A stretch of DNA of 64,000 nucleotides, from assembly GCF_004168365.1 (NCBI RefSeq), contig NZ_CP035704.1:4340001-4404000 (forward strand). The letters run 5' to 3'. Shown piece after piece: positions 34,770 to 45,453 of this stretch. How positions within the stretch are numbered: position 1 is the first letter of the stretch; each line of letters opens with the position of its first letter. Under the pieces are notes generated by a model. The model did not search any database and was not told where the DNA came from. It saw nothing but the letters and a program-made list of their open reading frames with translations. Both the position numbers and the translations under genes were made by a program. The stretch comes from Pseudolysobacter antarcticus. Its GTDB lineage: Bacteria > Pseudomonadota > Gammaproteobacteria > Xanthomonadales > Rhodanobacteraceae.

Positions 34770-37700
34770 TCAGCTGTCGTGACGCTGGCGCAAAATCTGC
34801 GCCGCGCTCGGCGGCGCGTCGGGATTGATGTCAAGCTCGGCGACGAGGTCGACATAACCCATGCGCTGCGCCAGCATGGCCGGCGTGCGGCCGAGAATAT
34901 CGCGCACACTGGTGCTGGCGCGTGCCGCAAGCAGCGCGCGCGCCGGCAGCAATAATCCATGCATCGCGCAGGCATGCAGCGCACTGACGCCACGCGTATC
35001 CTGCAGATCAATCGCGGCGCGATTGCCGAGCAAAATCGGCAACAAGATGAGCAGATGTTTCTGATCGGGGCGCGGCCCGGGGGCGACGGCGGCGCCGAGC
35101 AACAACAGCAGTGCGTTCTGACCTTCGGCATTGCACAGCGCGATGTCCGCGCCGTGCGCGATCAGCAAATCCAGCGCGCGCTGGCAACGTTCGATGTCGT
35201 TGTTGTGAAACGCGAATTGCGCCGCCGCGTGCAGCGCGGTGCGGCCTTTGTCATCTTGCGCATTGATCGTGGCAGCGTGCGCCAGCAGACGTTCGATGAT
35301 TTCCGGAAATGCCTGCGCCGCGGCCAGCATCAAGGGCGTGCCCCCGCCCGGCAACGGCTGATCGGCGGCGACGCCATGCGTGAGCAACAGCTCGACCACG
35401 GCGACACGGCGCGCATTCACCGCCGCCGCGAGCGCGGTCACACCACTCGGTGCGGCCTGATTCGCATCAGCGCCGATAGCGAGCAGATGTTCGACCAGAT
35501 CGGCGTGCCCCGAACCTGCGGCGCGCAGCAGCGCCGATGCACCTTTGGCATCACAAGAGTTCACACCAAAACCCAATGCGAGCAGACGTTTCACCGCATC
35601 GATATCGCCAACGATTGCCGCCGCGGAAAGATCGCAGGCGAGCAGTGCGCGTTGCGGCAATGGCCAGCGCGACCAGCGCAGCCAATAGCTGAGCTCGGCT
35701 TCGGCACGAGCGAGTGCGAGGCCGAGCGGCGTTTCATTGTTGGCGGCGATCGCTTCGGGATCGGCACCGGCACGCAACAACATCTGCAGCAATGGCAGTG
35801 CGAGCAGCATTGGCTTGTGCAGGGCCGCATGCAGCGCTGACCGACCATGGATATCGCGCGCATTCGGATCGGCGCCGCGCGCCAGTAATTCGCGGGTCAA
35901 GCGCTGCATGCCGTGATCCACAGCGCTGGCCAAAACACTGCGACCTTGCGCATCGGGCATGCAGAAATCGACGCCGCGCTCGATGAGTTGCAGCGCAAAA
36001 TCTTCCATCATTGCGATCTGCACTTGCGCGGAAAAATCGGTTGCCGTGGTATGGGATTGTTCGGATCCAATCGTACTCAAAAGCTGCGCCAGTACACCCG
36101 CCCTCGACAGGCTCGCACCGGCGTCGAGCACGTCGTAAACCGCCGCGAGACTGGCCGGCAAACGCGCCAGCAAAACCTGCGACAGCGATTCGCCGGATTC
36201 GGTAATCGCATTCGCATCCATGCCGAGATTCAGCAACCAGCGTCGCGCCGTGGCGTGTTCGGGCGCATCGAGTTCGAGATACAGCGCGGCGAGTTGCGGC
36301 GCTGGCCAATGTCGCGCACGTTCACTGAAAAGCTCAACCACCGGCCAGTGGCCGAAGCGCAAGGCATCGAGCAAATGCGCCGCCGAATCCGCGTCGGTCA
36401 AACTGCCGCTGCTCGCCGCTTCGATCATGTTGCGCGGCAGCGAATGTTCGGGATCGAGCAACGCGACGAGATCCCAGCGTCCGTTCGCGAGCGCAAAATC
36501 CAACGCACGTTTTCCATCCGGCGTTTGCAGTTGCGTATCGGCGCCAAGCGCCAGCAGTTGCCGGATCGTGCGCTCGCCGGCCTGGCGCGACTGGCACGCG
36601 ATCATCAGCGCGCTGCGTCCGCTGGCATCGAGCAGATTCGCATCCGGTTTGCGCGGCGCCAGCAACTCGATCACCGCCTCGGCGCCAGCGCGCGCGGCTT
36701 CCATCAATGCGCTCACACCGTGCGAATCGACCAGTGGCACCGAAGCACCCGCATCGAGCAAAACGCGCGTGATCCTGGCGTGGCCGTTGAGCGCGGCGTT
36801 CATCAGCGCGGTGCGTCCGAGCGGACCGATCGCGTCGACCTTGGCGCGACGCTTGAGCAATAATTTGATGCCTTCGATGTCGTCTTCGGCGATGCCGGCG
36901 GCGACCGCGAGCACCGGCTGCGCTTTCTCCACATCGATACGCGCGCCGTGTTCGAGCAGAAACCGCAGCAAACCCCAATTCGCCATCGCGCACGCCGTGG
37001 CCAACGGCGTGTAGCCCGCACGATTCAACGCATCGATTTCTGCGCCGGCATCCAGCAGCAGTGCCGCGACCACCGGTTCGGCACTTAGCGCTGCGTGATG
37101 CAGCGGCGTGTTTTCTTCGCTGTCGGCAACACGCGGATTGGCGCCGTTGGTCAGCAGCATGACGACCGCTTCGGGCCTGCCCTGATGGCTATCGCGCGTT
37201 GCAGCGAGCAGTGGCGTGAGGCCGTTGTGCATGTGGTTGACATCAGCGCCGGCGGCGATCAGCGCGCGCAGCAAACGCAAGTCGCTGCAGGCCACGGCGA
37301 GGATCAGCAACGAACGTTGATCACGCTCGCCGGGCGCCGGTAACATGTTCGCATCGGCGCCGCGTTCAAGCGCGCCAAGCGCCAGATCGACCTGACCGGA
37401 ACGCACCGCGCACAGCAACGTGGCATTCAACTCGGCCGGGCTGATCACCTGCGCCAGCACTTCGTCTCGCGCGGTGTGCGCATCCGACGTTGCGCGTGCA
37501 CGCGCGGCGCGGCGATAACGTCGTTCGATCTGCGCCTGATTGAACAGCGCGCGCACGCTGCGATTGGCTATCACGCAGCACAATAACGGCGCGAGCACGG
37601 CGTAAATCAGCAGCGCCAGCAGGCGCGATTCGATATTCGGCATGCCGCACAATCCGGCCAGACTCAGCGCGCCGCAACACAGCAGCAGCAAACACAACGC

Positions 37701-38222
37701 GACCGGCAGACCATGACTGAAAAACATGTCCTGCTCGGCAGTGAGATGCGCCGCGAAACGCAGGCTGCGCCGAATCGCGGTGAGAATCCACGATTCGTTC
37801 GCCTGATTCGGGTACGCATCATCCCAGACATACACCAGCCCGAACGCAGGCCACAGCCGCCACAGACTCAGCAGCGCGAGTACCAGCGCCGTCGACAATG
37901 CGAGCGTCGCGGGCAGCGTGGTATCGTGCAGAATCCAGCGCATCGGATACGCCACGAGTGCCACCAGCCACGCGGTGTAGGCGACCAACAAAACGAAATT
38001 CGCGAGCCCGCGACGCAGCAAGGTACGCGCAAAACTCGCTTCGAGACCGAAACCGATCACCTGGCACACCGCGGCCAAGGTCAAGGCGTCCGCCGCCAGC
38101 AGCAGCGCCAGCACGGCCGGCTGGGTGATGAACGCACTGGCGCCAAACGCGAGCGCGGCAGGAATGAAATAACGCAGGGCGGCGAGCCGCGCGAAAATCC
38201 CGGTGGACGATGAGTTCGGCAT
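34770..38222 (-). CDS. Large membrane-anchored ankyrin-repeat protein (1150 aa)
   Basis: The N-terminal 230 residues hold about six hydrophobic segments, for example YFIPAALAFGASAFITQPAVL, FVLLVAYTAWLVALVAYPM and LLALLIYAVLAPLLCCVIA. From about residue 270 to the C-terminus runs a long array of roughly 20 ankyrin repeats, such as GADVNHMHNGLTPLLAATRD, GRTALMNAALNGHARITRVL, GRSALHAALHKPM and GADANQAAPSGVTALAAAV. This puts a large protein-interaction surface on one side of the inner membrane. The partner and role are unknown. The stop is followed closely by the histidine-kinase remnant. It is the largest gene of the window. Confidence 0.9.
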   Translation of the reverse strand: MPNSSSTGIFARLAALRYFIPAALAFGASAFITQPAVLALLLAADALTLAAVCQVIGFGLEASFARTLLRRGLANFVLLVAYTAWLVALVAYPMRWILHDTTLPATLALSTALVLALLSLWRLWPAFGLVYVWDDAYPNQANESWILTAIRRSLRFAAHLTAEQDMFFSHGLPVALCLLLLCCGALSLAGLCGMPNIESRLLALLIYAVLAPLLCCVIANRSVRALFNQAQIERRYRRAARARATSDAHTARDEVLAQVISPAELNATLLCAVRSGQVDLALGALERGADANMLPAPGERDQRSLLILAVACSDLRLLRALIAAGADVNHMHNGLTPLLAATRDSHQGRPEAVVMLLTNGANPRVADSEENTPLHHAALSAEPVVAALLLDAGAEIDALNRAGYTPLATACAMANWGLLRFLLEHGARIDVEKAQPVLAVAAGIAEDDIEGIKLLLKRRAKVDAIGPLGRTALMNAALNGHARITRVLLDAGASVPLVDSHGVSALMEAARAGAEAVIELLAPRKPDANLLDASGRSALMIACQSRQAGERTIRQLLALGADTQLQTPDGKRALDFALANGRWDLVALLDPEHSLPRNMIEAASSGSLTDADSAAHLLDALRFGHWPVVELFSERARHWPAPQLAALYLELDAPEHATARRWLLNLGMDANAITESGESLSQVLLARLPASLAAVYDVLDAGASLSRAGVLAQLLSTIGSEQSHTTATDFSAQVQIAMMEDFALQLIERGVDFCMPDAQGRSVLASAVDHGMQRLTRELLARGADPNARDIHGRSALHAALHKPMLLALPLLQMLLRAGADPEAIAANNETPLGLALARAEAELSYWLRWSRWPLPQRALLACDLSAAAIVGDIDAVKRLLALGFGVNSCDAKGASALLRAAGSGHADLVEHLLAIGADANQAAPSGVTALAAAVNARRVAVVELLLTHGVAADQPLPGGGTPLMLAAAQAFPEIIERLLAHAATINAQDDKGRTALHAAAQFAFHNNDIERCQRALDLLIAHGADIALCNAEGQNALLLLLGAAVAPGPRPDQKHLLILLPILLGNRAAIDLQDTRGVSALHACAMHGLLLPARALLAARASTSVRDILGRTPAMLAQRMGYVDLVAELDINPDAPPSAAQILRQRHDS

Positions 38223-38376
38223 CTAACCTGTCGTTATGCGCTGATTGTGGCTCGGACGCAGGCTAGCAGAGCGGGCGCGGAAAAGCGTTAGGTCTTTGTG
38301 CTGCCGACCCAGCGCCATCGTTGGTTGGGGTATGCCGCAGCTGTTGACGACGTTTGCATCCGCCCGCATCGCAGGA

Positions 38377-38640
38377 TCAGGATTGCGGCGCGTTCAGCGC
38401 TTCGACGACCGGCGGCAATTGCAGGTGAAAGCCCTGCGTCTGCAAATTCGCCATGACCGCGTTGACGTCTTCGCGCGCCAGTTTGCGCTCGGGCGAAAGA
38501 TCGAGCTCGATGACAAAGGTCAGCGTACCAAGCTTTTCAGCCAGCGCGACCGGCACCAGACCGAACGCATCGGCATCACGCAAATACACATAAGCACCTT
38601 CCGTGCGCTGGCTTTTATAGACATAACACTGCATCGACAT
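38377..38640 (-). CDS. ycgL: YcgL domain protein
   Basis: The 87-residue protein matches the YcgL family (DUF709): MQCYVYKSQRTEGAYVYL at the start, VPVALAEKLGTLTFVIELDL in the middle and a C-terminal VNAVMANLQTQGFHLQLPP. YcgL is a small soluble protein widespread in gammaproteobacteria; its molecular function is not established. Confidence 0.92.
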   Translation of the reverse strand: MSMQCYVYKSQRTEGAYVYLRDADAFGLVPVALAEKLGTLTFVIELDLSPERKLAREDVNAVMANLQTQGFHLQLPPVVEALNAPQS

Positions 38641-38735
38641 GCGTTACCCCGAGATTTTCAAATGTCGGTGGGATTATGCCGACCGCGATGCAAATCGGAC
38701 AGGGGTAAAGCGCGGCTTTCGATGCTGCAGTGCGA

Positions 38736-39629
38736 TCAGTTTTCGTGCAGCGCCGCGCGTTTGGCCGCGCGCGGATCCGCTTGCAACGCGGCCGTGGCGG
38801 GATGCGAAGTCACCGCGGTTTGCCACACGCCGTAAGTGGGATTCGGCAATACGAACCATCGCTCACCAAACCAATCCTTATAGCTATCGGCCAGCGTGCG
38901 TCGCGTTGCCACGGTGGTTTGCGAACCATCGACGAAGTCGCCGAGCTGATCGCCGAACATCATGAGGATGCGGTGTTTCTGCGCAACGAGTTTGCGGCGG
39001 CAGCCTTTCTCGCCGGATTTTTCATCGCAGCCGGGCGTGAGCGATTCGGCCGCGAAAACGGTGGTCTCGGTTTCCGCCAGTGGAAATCCCTGCTCCTTGA
39101 GATTTTGTTGCGTGACCGCGGCCAGCGTCTGCGCGCGATTGCTGATGTAGATCATGGTCACGCCATGCGCTGCGGCAAATTTGGCGAACTCGAGCGCGCC
39201 GGGCAACGCGTGCGCCGCATGTTGCTCACACCACACGCGCCAGGCGATCTCATTGAAGCCTGCGTTGTCGCGAATCAGGCGTGCCTGAAACGGCGAATTA
39301 TCGAGCACGGTTTCATCGATATCGACAATCACCGCAGGCGACAAACCTTTGCTGTCACCCGTGCGCTCGCCTTTCGGCAACGCTTCCCACGCGGGATCGG
39401 CCAATGCCTTGAGCAGCTTTTCTTCGGCGAGATGATAAACCTCGCGATACACCAAATCGTGTTCGATCGCGGTCTGTGTCCACAACGTGGCGTCGAGGCT
39501 GTCGTTCGCCGCGAGATTTGATATCGACGTACTTTGCGTCGTGGCAAGCGTCGAGGATTTCGGCATGAGCGAACAACCGCCGAGCGCGGCCAGCACAAGC
39601 ACGGCTATTACATTTCTAGACATCGTCAT
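38736..39629 (-). CDS. Acid phosphatase / 5'-nucleotidase, lipoprotein e(P4) family
   Basis: The 297-residue product has a lipoprotein signal with lipobox LGGC (VLVLAALGGCSLMP). The HAD-type active site is in AVIVDIDETVLDNSPF, where the first Asp is the nucleophile. Further HAD motifs are IYISNRAQT and MMFGDQLGDFVDG. Enzymes of this family are outer-membrane phosphomonoesterases that release nucleosides such as NMN-derived nicotinamide riboside for uptake. AGGAA before 39629 favours this start. Confidence 0.92.
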   Translation of the reverse strand: MTMSRNVIAVLVLAALGGCSLMPKSSTLATTQSTSISNLAANDSLDATLWTQTAIEHDLVYREVYHLAEEKLLKALADPAWEALPKGERTGDSKGLSPAVIVDIDETVLDNSPFQARLIRDNAGFNEIAWRVWCEQHAAHALPGALEFAKFAAAHGVTMIYISNRAQTLAAVTQQNLKEQGFPLAETETTVFAAESLTPGCDEKSGEKGCRRKLVAQKHRILMMFGDQLGDFVDGSQTTVATRRTLADSYKDWFGERWFVLPNPTYGVWQTAVTSHPATAALQADPRAAKRAALHEN

Positions 39630-39694
39630 GGCGCGTATTTCCTGCAGCGATTTGGAACAGTGTAACGCGCCTGTCACACGCTGCCGAGGCGTCG

Positions 39695-41677
39695 CTATTT
39701 CGCGAGCAACGCCGCGAGCTTGGCCAGATGCGACGAGGCCAGCTCGCGCGCATGCTGCTGATCCTGCTCGACATCGCGGCCCGACCAGTGCAGATCATCA
39801 CGCGGCATTTCGCTGAGGAATCGGCTCGGATCATTCGTCAGTATTTCGCCGAAGCGACGCTTGCGTGCGGCAAAACTCAAGGTCAGATGCTCCTTCGCGC
39901 GCGTGATGCCGACGTACATCAGGCGGCGCTCTTCGTCGAGCCGGCCTTCCTCGATGCTGCCTTCGTGCGGCAGCGTGCCTTCTTCGACACCGATCAGATA
40001 AACGAAACGAAACTCCAGACCTTTCGCCGAATGCAAGGTCATCAAGCGCGCGGCATTGCCCGGATCGGCGCGATCCGCATGCGTGAGTAACGCGAGTTGC
40101 GCGGCCAGATCGCCGGCGCTGCTGCCCTCGCGTTGCATCGCGCGAAACCAGCCCGCGAGTTCATTGAGATTTTCCAGGCGGCGTGCGCGTGCGGCCTGAT
40201 CCTTGACCTGCTCGGCGAGATATTCGGCGTAGCGCGTGCGGCGGATCAGCGCGTCCACCAAGTCCGCGGCGCTCAAGCGCCGTGCGGTTTGCGTGAGTTC
40301 GTGAATGAGCTCGCCGAACCCGACCAGCGCCGCCGCCGGACGTGGCGCGAGCTGTTTCAAAATCGCGTCACTTGCCGCCGCGCGCAGCAGACTCAGGCCA
40401 CGCGATTGCGCGAGCTCGCCGAGTTTTTCGAGAGTAGTCGCGCCGATATCGCGACGCGGCATGTTGACGATGCGCAGGAACGCGGCATCGTCTTCCGGGT
40501 TTACCATCAGCCGCAAATACGCGAGCAGATCCTTGACTTCGGCGCGCTCGAGAAACGCCGTCCCGCCGGTCAAATGGTACGGCACACGCGCGAGACGCAG
40601 CGCTTTTTCAAGCGGCCGCGACTGGAAATTGCCGCGATACAGAATCGCGAACTCATGCCAGCGCGCCTTGTGTTTTTCGGCGAGGTGCGCGATCTCGCCA
40701 GCGACTCTTTCGGCCTCGTGTTCGTCGTCGCGGCATTCGAGCACGCGGATCGGCGCGCCCTCGCCGAGATCGCTCCAGAGCTTTTTCAAGTGCGCGTGCG
40801 GATTGTTGGCGATCACCGCGTTCGCCGCGCGCAGGATGCGCCGTGTGCAGCGATAATTCTGTTCGAGCTTGATGACTTTTAGCTGCGGATAATCGCGCGC
40901 AAGTTCATCGAGATTACCGGGATTCGCACCGCGCCAAGCGTAGATCGATTGATCGTCATCGCCCACCGCGGTGAATGCGCCGCGCGGCCCGGCGAGTAGT
41001 TTGAGCAAGCGATATTGCGCAGTATTGGTATCCTGATATTCGTCGACCAGCAGATAGCGCAGACGCTCGCGCCAAGCCGCGCAGATTTTTTCATCACTAT
41101 CGAGCAAGGCCAGCGGCAGACGGATCAGATCGTCGAAATCCACCGCGTTGAACGCCGCCAGACGCTTCTGGTATTTCGCATACAACTCGGCGGCTTCGGA
41201 TTCGCGCGCGCCGAGCGCAGCGGCGGCGGCCTGCTCCGGCGTGAGGCCTTCGTTCTTGGCGCGCGACACCAGATTGGCAATGGCGTAAAGCTGATCGTTC
41301 TTGATGCCTTTCGGCAGCAGATCCTTGTAGATCGCCTGGGTATCGTCGGCGTCGAAAATCGAGAAGCCGCGCTTGAGTCCGACGGCGGCGTGTTCGATCT
41401 GCAGGAATTTCAAACCTAGCGCATGAAACGTGCACACCAGCAATTCATCGGCGGCATTGCCCTTGAGCAACTTGCCGGCGCGCTCGCGCATTTCGCGCGC
41501 AGCCTTGTTGGTGAACGTGATCGCGGCGATCTTGGCCGGCGCGAGATGACATTTTTCGATCAGGTGCGCGATTTTTTCGGTAATCACGCGCGTCTTGCCC
41601 GAGCCGGCGCCGGCCAGCACCAGCAGCGGGCCATCGGTATACAGCGCGGCGGCGCGTTGGGCGGGATTGAGGCTCAT
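39695..41677 (-). CDS. rep: ATP-dependent DNA helicase Rep
   Basis: The 660-residue protein is an SF1A helicase. It starts [20 protein letters not shown], has Walker [12 protein letters not shown], motif Ia [10 protein letters not shown], motif [10 protein letters not shown], motif [16 protein letters not shown], motif [13 protein letters not shown], motif V HSAKGLEF and motif [13 protein letters not shown]. Start sequence and length are closer to Rep than to UvrD. Rep removes proteins ahead of replication forks and supports restart. It is divergent from tdk. Confidence 0.93.
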   Translation of the reverse strand: MSLNPAQRAAALYTDGPLLVLAGAGSGKTRVITEKIAHLIEKCHLAPAKIAAITFTNKAAREMRERAGKLLKGNAADELLVCTFHALGLKFLQIEHAAVGLKRGFSIFDADDTQAIYKDLLPKGIKNDQLYAIANLVSRAKNEGLTPEQAAAAALGARESEAAELYAKYQKRLAAFNAVDFDDLIRLPLALLDSDEKICAAWRERLRYLLVDEYQDTNTAQYRLLKLLAGPRGAFTAVGDDDQSIYAWRGANPGNLDELARDYPQLKVIKLEQNYRCTRRILRAANAVIANNPHAHLKKLWSDLGEGAPIRVLECRDDEHEAERVAGEIAHLAEKHKARWHEFAILYRGNFQSRPLEKALRLARVPYHLTGGTAFLERAEVKDLLAYLRLMVNPEDDAAFLRIVNMPRRDIGATTLEKLGELAQSRGLSLLRAAASDAILKQLAPRPAAALVGFGELIHELTQTARRLSAADLVDALIRRTRYAEYLAEQVKDQAARARRLENLNELAGWFRAMQREGSSAGDLAAQLALLTHADRADPGNAARLMTLHSAKGLEFRFVYLIGVEEGTLPHEGSIEEGRLDEERRLMYVGITRAKEHLTLSFAARKRRFGEILTNDPSRFLSEMPRDDLHWSGRDVEQDQQHARELASSHLAKLAALLAK

Positions 41678-41817
41678 CGGAACACGTGGCGAAATCGGAC
41701 GCGCATTCTAGCAGCGTGCGCGTCGCGTTCCGTGCGACGGTGTGCATCCATGCTGATTTGCAATCTCGCGATCCGTTCGCCAAGCTCACCGCCTCGTTTC
41801 ATTCACGCATGCGCATC

Positions 41818-42441
41818 ATGGCCAAACTTTATTTCTATTATTCGGCGATGAATGCCGGCAAGACCACGACCCTGCTGCAATCCGCGCACAACTATCACGA
41901 GCGCGGCATGCGCACGCTGATCTACACGCCGAAGCTGGACGATCGTTACGGCATCGGCACGGTGCAGTCGCGGATCGGACTAAAGGCGCCCGGACATATT
42001 TTCGAGCGCACGCACGATCTGGCGGCGTTGACGCGAGCCGACATAACCACGTTCGGTGCGCTGCATTGTGTACTTGTGGACGAAGCGCAGTTCCTCAGCA
42101 AGGCGCAGGTATGGCAGCTCACCGATATCGTCGATGCGCTGAAAATCCCGGTATTGGCGTACGGCTTGCGCACGGATTTTCGTGGCGAGTTGTTCGAAGG
42201 CAGTCAATATCTGCTGGCCTGGGCCGACAACATCAGCGAGATCAAGACTATCTGCAGCACCGGCAAAAAAGCGACGATGGTGGTGCGCGTCGACGATGCC
42301 GGCCGCGCGATTACCGATGGCCCGCAGGTGCAGATCGGCGGCAACGAACGTTATGTGTCGGTAAGCCGCAGCGAGTACAAAAAGATCATCGCTGGCGACG
42401 GCTACATCGAGCTCAAGCAGGCCGAACTCGCGCTGAAATAA
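41818..42441 (+). CDS. tdk: Thymidine kinase (type II) lacking zinc ligands
   Basis: The 207-residue enzyme starts [20 protein letters not shown], with the P-loop SAMNAGKTT, and has [25 protein letters not shown] and [10 protein letters not shown] (nucleoside-binding lasso). It phosphorylates thymidine for salvage. In typical type II enzymes the lasso carries a zinc held by a Cys pair and a Cys-x2-His. Here the corresponding positions read [10 protein letters not shown] and SVSRSEYKK, so only one of the four ligands remains. The ATG at 41818 is used; ATG 41809 is an alternative. Confidence 0.95.
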   Translation: MAKLYFYYSAMNAGKTTTLLQSAHNYHERGMRTLIYTPKLDDRYGIGTVQSRIGLKAPGHIFERTHDLAALTRADITTFGALHCVLVDEAQFLSKAQVWQLTDIVDALKIPVLAYGLRTDFRGELFEGSQYLLAWADNISEIKTICSTGKKATMVVRVDDAGRAITDGPQVQIGGNERYVSVSRSEYKKIIAGDGYIELKQAELALK

Positions 42442-42459
42442 ACCGCCACATGGCGCCGC

Positions 42460-43272
42460 TCAGCGCTGGCATTTCGGACAATAGAATGTCGAGCGTTGCC
42501 CGAGTTGCATCACGCGTATCGTCGTGCCGCAGACCTTGCACGGCTCGCCGGCGCGTCCGTAGACGAACAATTCCTGCTCGAAATAACCCGGCTCACCGTC
42601 AGCACTGAGGAAGTCGCGCAACGTCGTGCCGCCGCGCGTGATCGCGTATTCGAGGATGCGTTTCACCTCAATCGCGAGTCGTGCGTAACGGACACGCGAC
42701 ACCGATCCGGCATCGCGCTCGGGATGAATACCGGCGGCGAACAAGGCTTCGGCCACGTAGATGTTACCGACGCCGACCACGATATGTTGATCCATCAGAA
42801 ACTGCTTGATCGGGGCAGTGCGGCCGCGTGAGGCATGCCAGAGATAATCGCCCGAGAAATCATCGGACAACGGCTCCGGCCCGAGTTTGGCGAGCAACCC
42901 ATGTATCGTGCCCACCGGCTGCCACAGCAGCGAGCCGAAACGTCGCGGATCGGTAAAGCGCAACATCTGGCCCGAATCGAGCAACCAGTCGACGTGGTCG
43001 TGCAGTCGCGGCGGGGTGTCCTGCGGCAGGATGCGCAGACTGCCGGACATGCCGAGATGCCACATCGCGCTGCCGATCGCGGTTTCGACCAGCAGATATT
43101 TGGCGCGACGCTGCACCGCAGTGATGCGCTCGCCGGGCAGCAGTTGCGCGATTTCCGTCGGAATCGGCCAACGCAGATTCGGTCGCCGCAGGCGCACTTC
43201 GCTCACGCGGCGACCGATCAGATGCGGCGCAATGCCACGGCGCGTGGTTTCAACTTCGGGTAACTCGGGCAC
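42460..43272 (-). CDS. mutM: Formamidopyrimidine-DNA glycosylase (Fpg)
   Basis: The catalytic Pro of [12 protein letters not shown] must follow the initiator, so translation starts at GTG 43272, giving 270 residues, the standard Fpg length. Other features are Lys in [14 protein letters not shown], the helix-two-turn-helix region ([20 protein letters not shown]) and the C-terminal zinc finger CKVC...CPKC. The enzyme excises 8-oxoguanine and formamidopyrimidines. It converges on tdk. Confidence 0.96.
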   Translation of the reverse strand: MPELPEVETTRRGIAPHLIGRRVSEVRLRRPNLRWPIPTEIAQLLPGERITAVQRRAKYLLVETAIGSAMWHLGMSGSLRILPQDTPPRLHDHVDWLLDSGQMLRFTDPRRFGSLLWQPVGTIHGLLAKLGPEPLSDDFSGDYLWHASRGRTAPIKQFLMDQHIVVGVGNIYVAEALFAAGIHPERDAGSVSRVRYARLAIEVKRILEYAITRGGTTLRDFLSADGEPGYFEQELFVYGRAGEPCKVCGTTIRVMQLGQRSTFYCPKCQR

Positions 43273-43474
43273 GACGAATCGATCACTCGAACACAAATAG
43301 AGATGCCGCCAATGTAGCGCAGTTTGAAATGCGCTGGAACGCCGTATGCTTGAGCAAACGCTCAGCGCCCCAATGTAAACTTTGCCCAAACCGTGACTTG
43401 CGCAACTGGTTGCTGTCATCAGCCTGGCGTATGATTCGCGACCTTAACCCTTCCTCATCCATTCGGTTCAGCCC

Positions 43475-44674
43475 ATGCTTTTTACTATTCTGGATTTCCT
43501 CAGCCACGGTCTTGCGAACACTTCGTGGGTCGGTTTGCTGGTGTATTTCATGGTGGTCACCCAGCTCACCATTTTTTCGGTGACGTTGTATCTGCATCGC
43601 AGCCAGGCGCATCGCGGCGTGGATTTCCATCCCGTGCTCGCCCATTTTTTCCGCTTCTGGAGCTGGCTCACGACGGCCATGATCACCAAGGAATGGGTCG
43701 CGATCCATCGCAAGCATCATGCGCATTGCGAAACTGTCGATGACCCGCACAGCCCGGTAGTCCACGGCATCAAGAAGCTGCTGCTGGACGGTGTCGGCCT
43801 GTACCAGAATGCGCGCCGTGATCGCAGCATCACCGAAAAATACGGTCGCGGCACACCGGACGACTGGATCGAGCGTCATCTTTACGCCGCCCACGAGGGT
43901 TGGGGTCCGACCTTGATGATGTTCATCAACATCGCGCTGTTCGGTGTCTCCGGCATCGTGATCTGGGCGCTGCAGATGATCTGGATTCCGTTCTGGGCCG
44001 CGGGCGTAGTCAACGGCCTCGGCCACTGGTGGGGTTATCGCAATTTTGAAACCACCGATGCCGCGACCAACCTGACGCCGTGGGGATTTTTCATCGGCGG
44101 TGAAGAGCTACACAACAACCACCACGCGTTTCCGAGTTCGGCGAAATTCTCGCTGCGTCGCTTCGAATTCGATATCGGCTGGGCCGCGATCCGCTTGTTC
44201 GAGCGACTGGGCTTGGCCAAGGTGCTGCGCGTTGCACCGAGCCTGGATATTCGCCCGAATATCGCGCTGCCGGATGCCGAAACCCTGAAGGCCGTGATCA
44301 CTCATCGGTTCCAGGTGATGACCGATTATTTCCGCAACGTGATCTCGCCGACCGTGCGCGAAGAGGCTGCGCATGCCGGCGCGAGCCTGCGTGACCTGCC
44401 GCGACGCCTGCGACGCGCGCTGATCAACGAAGGCCGCTGGCTCGACGGCCACGCGCGTGAGCGTCTGGCGCAATGGATTCACGAGCGTCCAACCACGGCA
44501 ACCGTAATGGAATTCCGTCGCCGTCTGCACGCCGTGCTTGAAAGCCGCGGCGCCGATAATCTGGCCGAAGGTTTGAAAGAGTGGTGTCACGCGGCGGAAG
44601 CCAGCGGTATCCGCACTCTGGCCGAGTTTGCGGCGCGCCTGAAAGGTTATCGCCTCGCACCAGCGCACGCCTGA
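43475..44674 (+). CDS. Fatty acid desaturase (delta-9 type)
   Basis: The 399-residue membrane protein has the three His boxes of the di-iron acyl-CoA/acyl-lipid desaturases: HRSQAH, HRKHHAH and HNNHH (in EELHNNHHAFPSS). Four membrane helices surround them. The C-terminal 140 residues form a soluble helical extension with HAGASLRDLPRRLRRAL, longer than in minimal desaturases. It introduces a double bond into membrane fatty acyl chains and adjusts membrane fluidity. Confidence 0.92.
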   Translation: MLFTILDFLSHGLANTSWVGLLVYFMVVTQLTIFSVTLYLHRSQAHRGVDFHPVLAHFFRFWSWLTTAMITKEWVAIHRKHHAHCETVDDPHSPVVHGIKKLLLDGVGLYQNARRDRSITEKYGRGTPDDWIERHLYAAHEGWGPTLMMFINIALFGVSGIVIWALQMIWIPFWAAGVVNGLGHWWGYRNFETTDAATNLTPWGFFIGGEELHNNHHAFPSSAKFSLRRFEFDIGWAAIRLFERLGLAKVLRVAPSLDIRPNIALPDAETLKAVITHRFQVMTDYFRNVISPTVREEAAHAGASLRDLPRRLRRALINEGRWLDGHARERLAQWIHERPTTATVMEFRRRLHAVLESRGADNLAEGLKEWCHAAEASGIRTLAEFAARLKGYRLAPAHA

Positions 44675-44730
44675 TCGGCGATCTGCAGTTTCGCTGCAAC
44701 GTTCGTAATTCACAATCTCAGCCAACAAAA

Positions 44731-44750
44731 AACCCGCCTCTCGGCGGGTT
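44731..44750. terminator. Bidirectional rho-independent terminator
   Basis: AACCCGCC (44731-44738) and GGCGGGTT (44743-44750) form a GC-rich stem around TCTC. It is preceded by a run of A and followed by a run of T, so it works for both the desaturase gene (plus) and rpmB-rpmG (minus). Confidence 0.93.
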
Positions 44751-44776
44751 TTTTTATCGATCCGGCAAGGCAAACC

Positions 44777-44941
44777 TTACTTGATCTTGCCTTCCTTGTA
44801 GATCACGTGCTTGCGCACGACGGGATCGTATTTCTTGATTTCCATCTTGTCCGGCGTGGTCTTCTTGTTCTTGTCGGTCGTGTAGAAATGACCGGTGCCA
44901 GCGCTGGAGGTCAGACGGATCTTGTCACGTTTCGATGCCAT
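44777..44941 (-). CDS. rpmG: 50S ribosomal protein L33
   Basis: The 54-residue product begins [20 protein letters not shown] and ends in [10 protein letters not shown], the gammaproteobacterial L33 sequence. It is of the form without zinc-binding Cys. AGGAGG precedes the start. It lies 13 bases after rpmB in the standard rpmB-rpmG operon and ends at the terminator near 44740. Confidence 0.97.
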   Translation of the reverse strand: MASKRDKIRLTSSAGTGHFYTTDKNKKTTPDKMEIKKYDPVVRKHVIYKEGKIK

Positions 44942-44954
44942 GATTCAGTCCTCC

Positions 44955-45191
44955 TCAGATTTTTTCACCGCGACCACGCAGTTCGGCGAGCACGGCGTCG
45001 ATGCCGTTCTTGTCGATCGTGCGCAGGGCGTGGGCGGAAACGCGCAGCTTTATCCAGCGATTTTCGCTCGGAACCCAGAAACGGCGTTCGTGCAAATTCG
45101 GCAGCCAGCGACGGCGGGTTCTATTGTTTGCATGCGAGACGTTGTTACCCGTCTGCACGCCTTTTCCGGTGACTTGGCAAACTCTGGCCAT
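44955..45191 (-). CDS. rpmB: 50S ribosomal protein L28
   Basis: The 78-residue product shows the L28 signature [38 protein letters not shown] and [17 protein letters not shown]. It is the first gene of rpmB-rpmG. The 262 bases upstream (45192-45453) hold no recognisable gene and should contain its promoter. Confidence 0.97.
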   Translation of the reverse strand: MARVCQVTGKGVQTGNNVSHANNRTRRRWLPNLHERRFWVPSENRWIKLRVSAHALRTIDKNGIDAVLAELRGRGEKI

Positions 45192-45453
45192 GACATTCCT
45201 TAAGCGTTGGATAAAGTGCCGCTCTTAGCCAGAACGGGTTCGGCCCTGCGGTGGCGAAGCCACTGCGTGCAATTCAGGAGACACAACACCTGATAAACAT
45301 TGCCGGTAACGATCATTGCACTGACAGTTTTCGGCCAGTTCGGCGCGGCGATTGACTGCTGCGGAATCGAACTTGGTGTAGCGAGCCGCACTTTATAGCG
45401 GATCGCTGCTGATTTCGCAAGAAAAACCGTCTGCCGGAAGCCCTCTTGCTCGC

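Noticed and set aside
34770-38222. Repetitive DNA or CRISPR-like array in the ankyrin gene
   Set aside because: The periodicity is of degenerate protein repeats (about 33 residues), not of identical DNA repeats with spacers.
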